The notes: generated by a model from the sequence alone, not told the origin. Positions 7,280 to 15,730 are shown, counted from the first letter of the stretch. The stretch: 64,000 nucleotides of DNA from Lachnospiraceae bacterium (GCA_017517305.1 JAFWZV010000011.1:123877-187876); one strand, 5' to 3'. Program-made: numbers and translations.

Positions 7280-8189
7280 AATAGGAATATGTGATGAGGA
7301 TTATCATTATGTAGTTAATCTGATGGAATATATAAATTCACATAGAATAGGTGGGCTTAAGTTGGTTGCATTTTCTTCTTTGCAAGCAGTGGTTGAATAT
7401 CTTGAAAAAAACTATCTGGATGGATTACTGGTGGGACAGGTAAGAGGAGATACAAAGCCATATATAGATGAAATATTGGAGGGACATAATGGTATTATCC
7501 TAATTCCAATAAGTGTAGATATGACTGCTGATGAAGGATATTTATATAAGTATCAAAGTGCACAGGCTATAGCAAGTTATATCTTAGATAGGTTAAATGT
7601 GAGCCTGGTACCGCAATCGGTACAGGACAAGGCTTTTTATGCGGTTTATTCTCCTATAGGTAGATGTGGAAAAACATCTTTAGCTAAAGGTTTATCTATT
7701 AGATACAGGGGAGCTTTGTATGTGGCATTAGAGGAATTTGGAACGAGAGAAGGTCTCAGTGAGGACATCTTATATCACATAGTATGTGAAAATACAAGGC
7801 TTCACAGTCTGATGGAGAAACTAAAACCCAACGAATATGGCTTTAGAGAGATAAAAGGAATATTAAGCTATATGGATATTAGACAGCTTAGTAAAGATAA
7901 TTTTCAATGGTTTAAGGAGCAGCTTTTAATTGGAGGGAATTATGACAAAGTAATATTTGATATAGGTGGGGCGGTTCTGTCAGATCTAAATATTTTGCAG
8001 GTGATGGACAGAATTTATGTACCAGTTATAGAGGAGGAAGAAGCTATGGAAAAGCTACAAGCCTTTAAGGAATTGCTTAGAAACAATAATTATGTTGAGT
8101 TAGGTAATAAGTTACAGTTTCTTAAGGTGCCAAAATGTCATTATTCTTCTGATATGATGCTTGATTTTATTAGTGAAGGAGAACTGTGA
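7269..8189 (+). CDS. TadZ/CpaE-like ATPase with atypical Walker A
   Basis: The 306-residue protein has a receiver-like N-terminal domain (YRIGICDEDYHYVVNLMEYI) and a MinD/ParA-like ATPase domain. Its P-loop is IGRCGKTS (about residues 130-137). The signature lysine of the deviant Walker A of MinD-type ATPases is replaced by Ile, while the GKT core remains. A Walker-B-like strand is VIFDIGGAVLSDL. TadZ/CpaE proteins localise the pilus machine to the cell pole. The TTG at 7269 is preferred because GGGGAG lies about seven bases upstream. It overlaps the peptidase stop, and the TadA gene follows directly. Confidence 0.78.
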   Translation: MEYRIGICDEDYHYVVNLMEYINSHRIGGLKLVAFSSLQAVVEYLEKNYLDGLLVGQVRGDTKPYIDEILEGHNGIILIPISVDMTADEGYLYKYQSAQAIASYILDRLNVSLVPQSVQDKAFYAVYSPIGRCGKTSLAKGLSIRYRGALYVALEEFGTREGLSEDILYHIVCENTRLHSLMEKLKPNEYGFREIKGILSYMDIRQLSKDNFQWFKEQLLIGGNYDKVIFDIGGAVLSDLNILQVMDRIYVPVIEEEEAMEKLQAFKELLRNNNYVELGNKLQFLKVPKCHYSSDMMLDFISEGEL

Positions 8190-8191
8190 GA

Positions 8192-9442
8192 ATGGAGCTT
8201 GGGGTTAGAGAAAAACTTAGGCAAAGAATTGTGAAGGATATAGATATGACCATGGCCTTAGAGGACTGGGAAATAGCTGAAATTATAGATAGATGTATTT
8301 TAGAGGAAACTAAGGATGAGTATTTTCCCTTAAAAGAGAAGGTGAATCTAAGAAAAGAGCTGTTTAATTCCTTTAGAAGGCTGGATGTTTTAACGGAATA
8401 TCTGGAGGATGATCAGGTGTCTGAAATAATGGTAAATGGTACAGCACCTATTTTCATAGAAAAACGGGGACGCATTATTAGAACCAATAAAAGGATAGCT
8501 TCAGAAGAAAAGTTGCATTCTCTTATTCAACAGATTGTGGCTACCTGCAATAGGAGAATCAATGAGGCAAGTCCCATAGTGGATGCAAGATTAGAGGATG
8601 GTTCAAGGGTTAGTATAGTAATTAGTCCTGTCAGTTTGTCTGGAACTACCATAACTATAAGAAGATTTCCTAAGGATAGAATTGGTATAGAAAAGCTTAT
8701 AGAACTAGGAACTATAGATGATAGCTTTGGCAAGGTATTGAAGGCACTTGTGCTTGGAAAGTATAACATTTTTATATCAGGAGGTACAGGCTCAGGCAAG
8801 ACTACATTTCTCAATGCTTTGTCTAGCTTTATTCCCAAGGATGAAAGAATTATTACAATAGAGGATTCAGCAGAATTAAATCTAGAACAGGTGGACAATT
8901 TGGTTAGATTAGAGGCTAGAAATGCCAATGTGGAGGGTGAAAACAGTGTGTCTATAAGAGATTTAATAAAGGCCAGTCTTAGAATGCGTCCAGATAGAAT
9001 TATTGTTGGAGAGGTTCGAGACCAGGCGGCCATCGATATGCTTCAGGCTATGAATACAGGTCATGATGGTAGTCTTAGCACAGGTCATGCAAATTCTCCA
9101 GAAGATATGATTAGCAGATTAGAAACTATGGTTCTGACAGGAGCCAATATTCCAATTCAGGCTGTGAGGATGCAGATATCTCAGGCAGTGGATATTATTA
9201 TTCATCTAGGAAGGCTTAGGGATAGGTCTAGAAAGGTGCTAAAGGTAAGTGAGGTGTTAGGTGTGGAGGATGGACAGGTTATGTTAAATACACTTTATGA
9301 GTTTGTAGAAACCGGTGAAAAGGATGGAAAGCTTATTGGTAGTCTTAGAAAGGTAAATCAGTTAATTAATGTGGACAAGCTTATACGTTGGAATGCAAAG
9401 GAGTTATATGAGGAGGGGGAAGATGGAATATTACGCATATAA
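8192..9442 (+). CDS. tadA: Tad pilus assembly ATPase TadA/CpaF
   Basis: The 416-residue hexameric secretion ATPase powers pilus assembly. An N-terminal domain has VSEIMVNGTAPIFIEKRGR. The ATPase domain holds Walker A GGTGSGKTT (about 197-205), the Asp box ITIEDSAEL, Walker B RPDRIIVGEVR and the His box GHDGSLSTGHANS. All are intact, so the enzyme should be active. The ATG at 8192 lies about ten bases after AAGGAG; a GTG at 8186 overlaps the previous stop and is an alternative that adds two residues. It overlaps the TadB gene by 20 bases. Confidence 0.95.
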   Translation: MELGVREKLRQRIVKDIDMTMALEDWEIAEIIDRCILEETKDEYFPLKEKVNLRKELFNSFRRLDVLTEYLEDDQVSEIMVNGTAPIFIEKRGRIIRTNKRIASEEKLHSLIQQIVATCNRRINEASPIVDARLEDGSRVSIVISPVSLSGTTITIRRFPKDRIGIEKLIELGTIDDSFGKVLKALVLGKYNIFISGGTGSGKTTFLNALSSFIPKDERIITIEDSAELNLEQVDNLVRLEARNANVEGENSVSIRDLIKASLRMRPDRIIVGEVRDQAAIDMLQAMNTGHDGSLSTGHANSPEDMISRLETMVLTGANIPIQAVRMQISQAVDIIIHLGRLRDRSRKVLKVSEVLGVEDGQVMLNTLYEFVETGEKDGKLIGSLRKVNQLINVDKLIRWNAKELYEEGEDGILRI

Positions 9443-10157
9443 GCCTGATAAGAAGTGGTTTACTGTGGAGATATTTAAAGTGATAATGTGCTGCCTGGTA
9501 GTTGCAATTATATTCTATGACAGAATATTTGTTGCCCCATTGCTATTTCCCATGGGGGTATATATCTGGAAGAATGATAGAAAAAAATACAAGCGTTCAG
9601 TGGTATCGAAACTAAGTATGGAGTTTAAAGAATTCATTATTTTGATTTCGGGAGAGCTAAATGCCGGTTATTCCCTAGAGCAGGGGATAAGAAAGGCTTA
9701 TGGGGACATAGTTAAGGATGACAGCTTTAGCATAATACCCAGGGAGCTTGCTTTGATAGTAAATGGCTTAGGGTTGAATAAGGATGTGGATGAGCTTCTT
9801 ATGGAAATGGGGGAACGATGTCAGCATAGAGACATTATAGAGTTTGCAAGATTGGTATCAACCGCCAAAAGGTTTGGTGGAAATATCAACACTATCATTC
9901 ACAAAACTAAGAAAAAGCTGAATGAAAAAATAATTGTGGAACGAGAGATAGATACCATGGTGTCAGCCAAGAGCTTAGAGGGACATATTATGCTTTTGAT
10001 GCCCTTTGGAATTGTACTTTATATGAGACTGACAAATGGTGGTTACATAGAAAGCTTATATAACAGTGGTGTTGGAATATTGGTAGCTACTGTAGGACTT
10101 GTTATGGTGCTTGTATGTGGCTTGACCATTAATAAAATAACGGAGATCGAGGTGTAA
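9423..10157 (+). CDS. TadB-like type II/IV secretion F-domain protein
   Basis: The 244-residue inner-membrane platform protein has N-terminal helices (IMCCLVVAIIFY, VAPLLFPMGVYIW), a cytoplasmic T2SSF domain with GELNAGYSLEQGIRKAYGD and FARLVSTAKRFGGNINTII, then two C-terminal helices. TadB and TadC form the membrane platform under the TadA ATPase. The ATG at 9423 directly follows GAGGAGGGGGA; upstream in-frame starts lie inside tadA. Two bases separate it from the next gene. Confidence 0.88.
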   Translation: MEYYAYKPDKKWFTVEIFKVIMCCLVVAIIFYDRIFVAPLLFPMGVYIWKNDRKKYKRSVVSKLSMEFKEFIILISGELNAGYSLEQGIRKAYGDIVKDDSFSIIPRELALIVNGLGLNKDVDELLMEMGERCQHRDIIEFARLVSTAKRFGGNINTIIHKTKKKLNEKIIVEREIDTMVSAKSLEGHIMLLMPFGIVLYMRLTNGGYIESLYNSGVGILVATVGLVMVLVCGLTINKITEIEV

Positions 10158-10159
10158 AA

Positions 10160-11590
10160 ATGATTTGTATTAATGTGGTGATTATAATTGTTTCTGTAGT
10201 ATTAGCCATACTTAGCAGAAAGCATTACAGCAAATATAAGGACAGAGAGGGACTTAGGGCAAGCTTTGTGGCTTTGATGCTAGGGATGGGGCATAGTGCT
10301 TGGACATTACTTAGTAATGTCGTGCCTCTAGAAGGACTAGAACATAAACTTGCCCTGCAACTAAGAAAAAATCAAATTGCATCCCCTGAGGGGATTAGCC
10401 GTATAACTGACAGATTTATTGCAAGAAGTCTTGCTATAGGCCTAGGAGTTTTATTTACATCTAACATAATTGGACTGGGGAGTACCATTTTAAACCAATT
10501 CCTTGGGGATGAGGAAAATATTATTGAAAGAGAGGAATACGGGGGCGATGTAATAAAAGAGGAAATCTACTATGAGATGTCAGGTCAGGAGCAAACTATT
10601 GTGCTTAACGTTTCTCCTGTTAGATTATCAGAGTCGGAATTTTATGCCAAGGCCGATACGGTAGCGTCAGAGCTTGGAGAGGAGTATTTTGCTGAAGGAA
10701 CAGTGATTTCTAAAGATATGGAGCTACCATTATCTGACAGTCAGGGTGTATTTGCCATAAGCTGGGAGTCTATGAATCCTGAAATTTTGTCCTCTAGAGG
10801 GAGAATAGAAGCTCAGCTTCAGCAAATTCCTCAGGAAGCTTTTCTTAAGATGACTATATCATATTATGATTACAGTGCTACCTATGAGTTTAGTGTGCTG
10901 GTAGGTAAGCAGGAGAAGACTGCCGAGGAGCTTGTTAAGGAGGAGATATTTCAAAGCCTAAGTAACATAGAACAGGATACTGTAGAAGAAAGGGAATTTT
11001 TGATTCCTGATGAAGTAGGGGATGCGAAAATAAAGCTTGATAATAACAAGACAAAAAGTGGAAGTATATTAATGCTGGGTGTACTTATTGCAGTGATTAC
11101 AATAGCAATTAGCATAAGCAGACTTGTGGAGATAGGGCACAAAAGGGATGCTAAGCTTATGCAGGAATATCCCTTCTTTGTGGATAGTCTTTGGCTTTAT
11201 ATAGAGGCAGGCATGAACATAAAAAGGGCGATTAGTGAGTATGTAAATGCAGCAGAAAATGTGAATAGCTTATTGACGCAGGAGCTTAATTATACACTTA
11301 ATCAGATAGATAACGGGGAAGCTGAGTATCAGTCCTACGAAGAGTTAGGAGCAAGGTTAAATTTACCTGTATATGTTAGCTTAATGCGTCATATAAGTCA
11401 GAACCTTCAGATGGGAACTAAGGATTTGAGGATGCTTATGGAAACGGAGGTTACCATTGCTTTAGAGGCAAAGAAGGAAGCTGCTAAAAAGCTGGGGGAG
11501 GAAGCTTCTACCAAGCTGGTGTTTCCTATGATAATTCTCCTAGTGGTGGTAATGATGATAATTATGACACCTGCATTTGTGGGATTTTAA
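10160..11590 (+). CDS. TadC-like F-domain protein with a large extracytoplasmic insertion
   Basis: At 476 residues this is far longer than ordinary TadC (about 300). The C-terminal third is a normal T2SSF domain: FVDSLWLYIEAGMNIKRAISEY, LGARLNLPVYVSLMRHISQNLQMG and a terminal helix (STKLVFPMIILLVVVMMIIMTP). Helices near residues 90-110 and 304-322 bracket about 190 polar residues with two possible beta-rich halves (QTIVLNVSPVRLSESEF and YDYSATYEFSVLVG). By topology this insert should lie outside the membrane, where it could contact the assembling pilus or wall. It directly follows the TadB gene. Confidence 0.85.
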   Translation: MICINVVIIIVSVVLAILSRKHYSKYKDREGLRASFVALMLGMGHSAWTLLSNVVPLEGLEHKLALQLRKNQIASPEGISRITDRFIARSLAIGLGVLFTSNIIGLGSTILNQFLGDEENIIEREEYGGDVIKEEIYYEMSGQEQTIVLNVSPVRLSESEFYAKADTVASELGEEYFAEGTVISKDMELPLSDSQGVFAISWESMNPEILSSRGRIEAQLQQIPQEAFLKMTISYYDYSATYEFSVLVGKQEKTAEELVKEEIFQSLSNIEQDTVEEREFLIPDEVGDAKIKLDNNKTKSGSILMLGVLIAVITIAISISRLVEIGHKRDAKLMQEYPFFVDSLWLYIEAGMNIKRAISEYVNAAENVNSLLTQELNYTLNQIDNGEAEYQSYEELGARLNLPVYVSLMRHISQNLQMGTKDLRMLMETEVTIALEAKKEAAKKLGEEASTKLVFPMIILLVVVMMIIMTPAFVGF

Positions 11591-11604
11591 GGGAGGTAGA
11601 AGAT

Positions 11605-11775
11605 ATGGAATTAATGAAATCATTTGTTAAGTCTGAGGAAGCAATGGGAGTTGTGGAGATAATTCTAATCATCGTAGTGCTGATTTCTATGGTGGCTATA
11701 TTTAAGGATGAGATAGAAGATTTGGTGGATGATATATGGGATTCTATAGAGAATAGTGCAGAAAAAATCTACTAG
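11605..11775 (+). CDS. Flp1-like type IVb pilin, 56 aa
   Basis: This short gene starts at an ATG nine bases after GGGAGG. The product has a hydrophilic leader ending in EEAMG, a likely cleavage site, followed by VVEIILIIVVLISMVAIF, the hydrophobic assembly helix with a near-N-terminal Glu. An acidic C-terminal tail (DEIEDLVDDIWDSIENS) completes it. Size, helix and position between TadC and the accessory proteins match Flp1-like pilins of Firmicutes tad loci. It is probably the major pilin and the substrate of the peptidase at 6809. Confidence 0.85.
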   Translation: MELMKSFVKSEEAMGVVEIILIIVVLISMVAIFKDEIEDLVDDIWDSIENSAEKIY

Positions 11776-11815
11776 CTTGTATCTGGTATGAAGAAAAAAC
11801 AAAGGAGAGGAGAGC

Positions 11816-13204
11816 ATGAAAAATAAGGGAAGCGTCACAATATTTTGTTGTCTTATGATTACGGCAATGGTGCTTCTGGGACTGTCTGCTTTAAGAGCGG
11901 TTAGTCACCATCTTGCCAAGGCAAAAGGGGCGGTGGCAGTAAGGTCTGCTATGTCTGGTGTTAATGCAGGCTATAACAGCTATATCTTCGAGAATTATCA
12001 TATTCTCCTCTTTGATAAGTATTGTGGTGGTCGTGGTGAGGCTTATTTGGAGGAACAATTAATTAGAGATATTCAATATAATTTGGGGGATGGTTTTCAG
12101 GTTTGTCAGGTTGGAGTAAGCGATTATGAATTGCTTTTGGAGAATGATTGTCAGGCATTTAAGGAACAGATAAAAGAGTATTGTGGATATGCACTTATTG
12201 AGTCTGGTGCTAATAGTATCCTGGAGTCTACAGGAGGACAGGATGGAACAGTATCGGAATATGTATATCAGGATATTGAGGCGGCTGAGGAAAATGAAGA
12301 AATTATACCAGATATTCCCGGAGGTGATGTGGAGGATCCCAGGGACTTTACAGAAAACCTAACTGAGGATGGTATTTTGGCTATAGTGGCTCCTGAGGAT
12401 TTGACGATAAGTAGCGAAATTGTAGAGCTGTATGGAGTTCCTTCCTTGGAGAATAAAAAATTCAAGCTTCTTAATTATGAGATAGATAATGATTTTGATG
12501 ACATGGATGTTCTAAGGGAGGATATTGGCAAGTACGATTCCTGGAAGGACAGCCTTATCAGTGGAGGAGCGGGAGTGGCATATGCTTCTGCAGTGTTTAA
12601 CTGTGCCACAAAACAGCTTCAGGAGGATACAGTTTTTAACTTTGAATTAGAGTACATAATATGTGGCATGGATTCTGACAAAAGTAATTTAAAGGGAACC
12701 GTAAATAGGATTATAGGCATTAGACTTCCCGTAAATTATGCCTACCTGGTGTCTGATGCAGCTAAGATGGGAGAGATTGCAAAGCTATCAGTGCCACTAT
12801 CTATGGCAACAATGGTTCCAGAGCCCATACTAAGATATTTAATTGCTGGGTGTTGGGCATATGTAGAAGCCATTTTTGATGTAAGGTGCCTTTTAGAAGG
12901 CCAAAGTATGGATTTTCTAAAGAACAGTACTAACTGGAAAACAGATCTTTACGATTTGGAAAGTAGTGTAAATTTGGAAGGTCAGGAGTCTGAGTCAGGA
13001 CTATGCTATAAAGACTACCTGCTCATATTGTTGTCTATGAACATGGAGGATAATTATTACAGAATGTTGGATGTGATTGAGTTAAATACCAAAAAACAAT
13101 ATCCAAATTTTGATATGAATAATGCATCTGTAGGATTCTCTGCAGATGTACACATTTCTTATGATGGCAAAGATTATTATTACAGTAAAACCGTAGGGTA
13201 TTAG
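11816..13204 (+). CDS. DUF5702-type tad locus surface protein
   Basis: The 462-residue protein has a short N-terminal anchor (GSVTIFCCLMITAMVLLGLSAL) like that of TadE/TadG proteins, then AVRSAMSGVNAGYNSYIFENYHILLFDKYCGG, the recognisable start of DUF5702 proteins found in clostridial tad clusters. A middle acidic stretch (about 145-185) and a mixed C-terminal domain follow. The body is likely outside the cell. The molecular role is unknown; TadG-like pseudopilin or tip function is a guess from position. GGAGAGGAGAG precedes the ATG. A 22-bp hairpin follows the stop. Confidence 0.75.
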   Translation: MKNKGSVTIFCCLMITAMVLLGLSALRAVSHHLAKAKGAVAVRSAMSGVNAGYNSYIFENYHILLFDKYCGGRGEAYLEEQLIRDIQYNLGDGFQVCQVGVSDYELLLENDCQAFKEQIKEYCGYALIESGANSILESTGGQDGTVSEYVYQDIEAAEENEEIIPDIPGGDVEDPRDFTENLTEDGILAIVAPEDLTISSEIVELYGVPSLENKKFKLLNYEIDNDFDDMDVLREDIGKYDSWKDSLISGGAGVAYASAVFNCATKQLQEDTVFNFELEYIICGMDSDKSNLKGTVNRIIGIRLPVNYAYLVSDAAKMGEIAKLSVPLSMATMVPEPILRYLIAGCWAYVEAIFDVRCLLEGQSMDFLKNSTNWKTDLYDLESSVNLEGQESESGLCYKDYLLILLSMNMEDNYYRMLDVIELNTKKQYPNFDMNNASVGFSADVHISYDGKDYYYSKTVGY

Positions 13205-13223
13205 TAGTTGATTAATGTCTGCT

Positions 13224-13306
13224 GCCCTTAAGGTTTTCTATCCGTCCAATTATCATCGCAAATCCTCTCCAAAGGGCGCAAAGCACGGGTAGAAAGTCTT
13301 AAGGGC
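13224..13306 (+). ncRNA. 22-bp near-perfect RNA hairpin inside the pilus operon
   Basis: Bases 13224-13245 pair with 13285-13306 in 22 consecutive pairs (19 Watson-Crick and three G-U) around a 39-nt loop. The loop contains a CGCAAAGC segment. No T-run follows, so it is not a standard terminator. It fills most of the 139-base gap between the DUF5702 and TadE-like genes and could be a processing, stability or regulatory element. Confidence 0.65.
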
Positions 13307-13343
13307 TGTAGAAGCTAAGGAAGTATTAAGTTGGTGATTAGAT

Positions 13344-14078
13344 ATGAGAAATGATAATAGGGGAAGCGCAACTATAGAGGCATCTCTTGCTCTTCCAATA
13401 TTTATATTTGCGGTGCTTGTTATGTTTCATGGAATAAGGCTTAGGATGGCGGAAGCAATTATTTATGAGGCAGCAGCTGAAACTGTGGAATATATGGCAG
13501 AGCTATCATATATAACAGAATGTAATTACGGGGTGCCTGCTGTAAAGCTAAAGCAATACATAGATGACAAAAAGCTTGTAGAAGACTATGTTGTAGGCGG
13601 TGTAGATGGTGTCAGCTTTTGGGGAAGCACATACCTTGATGAGGAAGGTTACGTGTGTTTAAGGGTTAATTATAGTGTGGGTATAGATGTGCCCATAATA
13701 GGAGATTTGTCTGGCAAAAGGGAATATGTAATTAGACAGAGAGCCTATATTGGTGATGGGGATAAGGATCAAGGAGATGAGCTATCTCCAGAGGAAATAT
13801 ACGTGTATATTACAGATAATAGGGAAGTATATCACCTTTCAAGAGGATGCAGTCACTTGGATTTATCTATAACACCTATGTCTAAGAAGCAGGCCAAGAT
13901 GGAAGGCTATTCGTCATGCCAATTCTGTGGACAGAACGTTAAGGAAGCGGTATTGGTTACCAATCAGGGGGATAGATACCATAGTTATCCTGACTGCTTG
14001 GGTATAAAAAGAACCGTTTATAGAGTTAAAAAATCTCAGGTAGAGGGATTGGGGGCGTGCGAAAGATGCGGATATTAG
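13344..14078 (+). CDS. TadE-like protein with duplicated Cys/His metal-binding tail
   Basis: The 244-residue protein begins with RGSATIEASLALPIFIFAVLV, the TadE-type N-terminus with the Glu after Thr-Ile. The central part is probably extracytoplasmic. The C-terminus holds two similar units. The first is YHLSRGCSHL followed by CQFCG; the second is YHSYPDCLG followed by CERCGY. Each has the pattern YH-x(4-5)-C, about 22-24 residues, then C-x2-C, resembling Ada-type or related small zinc domains. Metal binding or a redox structure outside the membrane is inferred. The last bases overlap the next gene. Confidence 0.78.
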   Translation: MRNDNRGSATIEASLALPIFIFAVLVMFHGIRLRMAEAIIYEAAAETVEYMAELSYITECNYGVPAVKLKQYIDDKKLVEDYVVGGVDGVSFWGSTYLDEEGYVCLRVNYSVGIDVPIIGDLSGKREYVIRQRAYIGDGDKDQGDELSPEEIYVYITDNREVYHLSRGCSHLDLSITPMSKKQAKMEGYSSCQFCGQNVKEAVLVTNQGDRYHSYPDCLGIKRTVYRVKKSQVEGLGACERCGY

Positions 14079-14374
14079 ACATTCATAACAGGGGGAGTAT
14101 TACTATTGAAATGTGCTTCGTTATGCCTATAGTAATTGGAATAATAATGATGCTTATAAATATGATGCTAAAAGGCGTGGAGGAGGGAACCATTCTAGGG
14201 AATAGTCAGATGAAGGTCTATGAATATAGTGATTTATATGTAACGCAACACAGCGATGGGGATATATATGTAGAAGCAGATTTTATTTTCTCTACAGGCT
14301 GTAAACGGGAATGGAGGGTTTGTACTGACAGACTAAGGAGGTGGCAGTTATATGGAGATGTATTATGTGAGTAA
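14066..14374 (+). CDS. Second TadE-like minor pilin protein
   Basis: The 102-residue protein carries NRGSITIEMCFVMPIVIGIIMMLINMM, again the TadE-type motif with Glu at the helix start, then a short domain (residues 40-100) with two cysteines. The ATG at 14066 lies about ten bases after GGGGG; an in-frame GTG at 14057 is an alternative. It overlaps the preceding gene by 13 bases and the following FHA gene by 23 bases, so the three are translationally coupled. Confidence 0.72.
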   Translation: MRILDIHNRGSITIEMCFVMPIVIGIIMMLINMMLKGVEEGTILGNSQMKVYEYSDLYVTQHSDGDIYVEADFIFSTGCKREWRVCTDRLRRWQLYGDVLCE

Positions 14375-15299
14375 GGGGATAAATAACTACATACAGGTTA
14401 ATGGAGAACAAGATTTAATGGAAAAATCATCTCCACAATGCTATCGCTTAAAGATGATAGAAAATAATGACATAGCAGGTATTATTAGACCTGTATGCAT
14501 AGAGATAGATGGAAGGCTAACCCTCAAATACAACACATGCTCCTGTTACGTTTTGGATAGATTGTTCCTTAAATTCAGACCAGATGGAGGCTTTCTTAAA
14601 ATAATAATGAGTCAGCTGGAGGGATTACTTTATAGGCTGCGAGAGTATTTGCTTGAGCCAGATGATGTGGTTCTAAAGCCTGAGTATATGTTTTACAACT
14701 GGAGTGAAAAATCCTTGCGACTTATATATATTCCCGGCTATGGGATAAGTATTAAAACCCAGTTAAAGAGCTTTTTAGAGTACATAATGAAAATATTTGA
14801 CCATAGGGATGAAGAGGGCGTTAAGTATATGTATGGAATGTATGATTTAATCTGTGAGGATACATTTTCCATAGATGACTTTAAATATAGTTTAGAGAGT
14901 AATTATAAAGCTGTGGTTGATAAGGGAGAGTGTAATACTACACAGGGTGAATCCACACAAACTATATCAAAAGAAATCATGCAACAACAAAATGACAAGA
15001 CAATAACCAAATTGGTACCACTTACCAGTGGGGCATTGAAGGAAATTGTGGTGTCAAAATACGACGAAATGATATTAGTGGGTCGAGGAAAGAGGGAGAC
15101 GGATTATAGAATTCCCACCACACAAATTAGCAGAGTTCATGCTTGCATATACCTTAGGAGTAATGGAATATTTGTAGAGGATAGGGAGTCTACTAACGGT
15201 ACGTTTATTAATTCGGTCAGGCTAGAACCTTTAAAACAAGAGCAAATAAGAGTGGGGGATTTGGTGAATTTTGCAAATGAAGAGTTTTTTGTTGTTTAA
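14352..15299 (+). CDS. DUF6382 and FHA domain protein of the tad operon
   Basis: The 315-residue protein has two parts. Residues about 1-180 form a DUF6382-like domain (PEYMFYNWSEKSLRLIYIPG, FLEYIMKIFDH), similar in layout to the N-terminal regions of the FHA proteins at 28030 and 29609. Residues about 230-315 form an FHA domain with VGRGKRETDYRI, ISRVHACI and ESTNGTFIN, keeping the Arg, Ser-x-x-His and Asn residues that bind phosphothreonine. A polar linker with many Thr/Gln joins them. It is the last gene of the pilus operon and may link pilus assembly to Ser/Thr phosphorylation. AAGGAGGTGG precedes the ATG. Confidence 0.85.
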   Translation: MEMYYVSKGINNYIQVNGEQDLMEKSSPQCYRLKMIENNDIAGIIRPVCIEIDGRLTLKYNTCSCYVLDRLFLKFRPDGGFLKIIMSQLEGLLYRLREYLLEPDDVVLKPEYMFYNWSEKSLRLIYIPGYGISIKTQLKSFLEYIMKIFDHRDEEGVKYMYGMYDLICEDTFSIDDFKYSLESNYKAVVDKGECNTTQGESTQTISKEIMQQQNDKTITKLVPLTSGALKEIVVSKYDEMILVGRGKRETDYRIPTTQISRVHACIYLRSNGIFVEDRESTNGTFINSVRLEPLKQEQIRVGDLVNFANEEFFVV

Positions 15300-15324
15300 A
15301 ACGAAAAAACATATTAATTAGGAC

Positions 15325-15354
15325 TTTACAACGATATAATAAATCCGCTATAAT
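15325..15354 (+). promoter_or_regulatory. Strong predicted promoter for the 59-residue protein
   Basis: TTTACA at 15325 and a perfect TATAAT at 15349 are spaced by 18 bases, about 30 nt before the gene start at 15385. Confidence 0.65.
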
Positions 15355-15384
15355 ATTGGTATCAATATGAAGGGCGGTGGAAGG

Positions 15385-15564
15385 ATGGAAGGTATGACAG
15401 ATAAGGAATTAGTTACTATAACAATTGATAGCTATATGGCATTACAGCGAATCAAAAAGGCCAATGCAGGTATATCAAACGATGAGCTTGAGTATCAAAT
15501 TAAAGGCATTGAAGCAAAGTTGTCAGCATTAGGAGTTAATGTAAAGGATTTAACCTTAGAATAG
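15385..15564 (+). CDS. Small helical hypothetical protein, 59 aa
   Basis: The ATG at 15385 follows GGTGGAAGG. The product (MEGMTDKELVTITIDSYMAL at its start) is predicted to be mostly helical, with a second helix around NDELEYQIKGIEAKLSALG. It has its own strong promoter and terminator, so it is an independent monocistronic unit. I do not recognise the family. The isolated unit and good signals argue that it is real. Confidence 0.65.
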   Translation: MEGMTDKELVTITIDSYMALQRIKKANAGISNDELEYQIKGIEAKLSALGVNVKDLTLE

Positions 15565-15618
15565 AAAAGAAAAAATATAATACATAACATAAACAGTTAA
15601 TATAAGGCTGGATTAAGG

Positions 15619-15652
15619 TCAGCATCAACAATATGGTTGATGCTGATTTTTT
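15619..15652 (+). terminator. Rho-independent terminator
   Basis: TCAGCATCAAC pairs perfectly with GTTGATGCTGA around a six-base loop, followed by six T. Confidence 0.92.
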
Positions 15653-15653
15653 G

Positions 15654-15682
15654 TTGTATTTACCCCATATTTTTGGTATAGT
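15654..15682 (+). promoter_or_regulatory. Predicted promoter of the flavodoxin-SCP2 / dnaX region
   Basis: TTGTAT at 15654 and TATAGT at 15677 are spaced by 17 bases, directly after the terminator and about 45 nt before the next gene. Confidence 0.55.
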
Positions 15683-15730
15683 ATTGGTTAGGTGTAGAGT
15701 TAAAAAATTTACTTAACAGAGGTGAATAAA

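Noticed and set aside
13246-13284. c-di-GMP-I (GEMM) riboswitch
   Set aside because: GCAAATCC and GGGCGCAAAGC resemble parts of the consensus, but the second large helix and tetraloop receptor are missing and the element is mid-operon.
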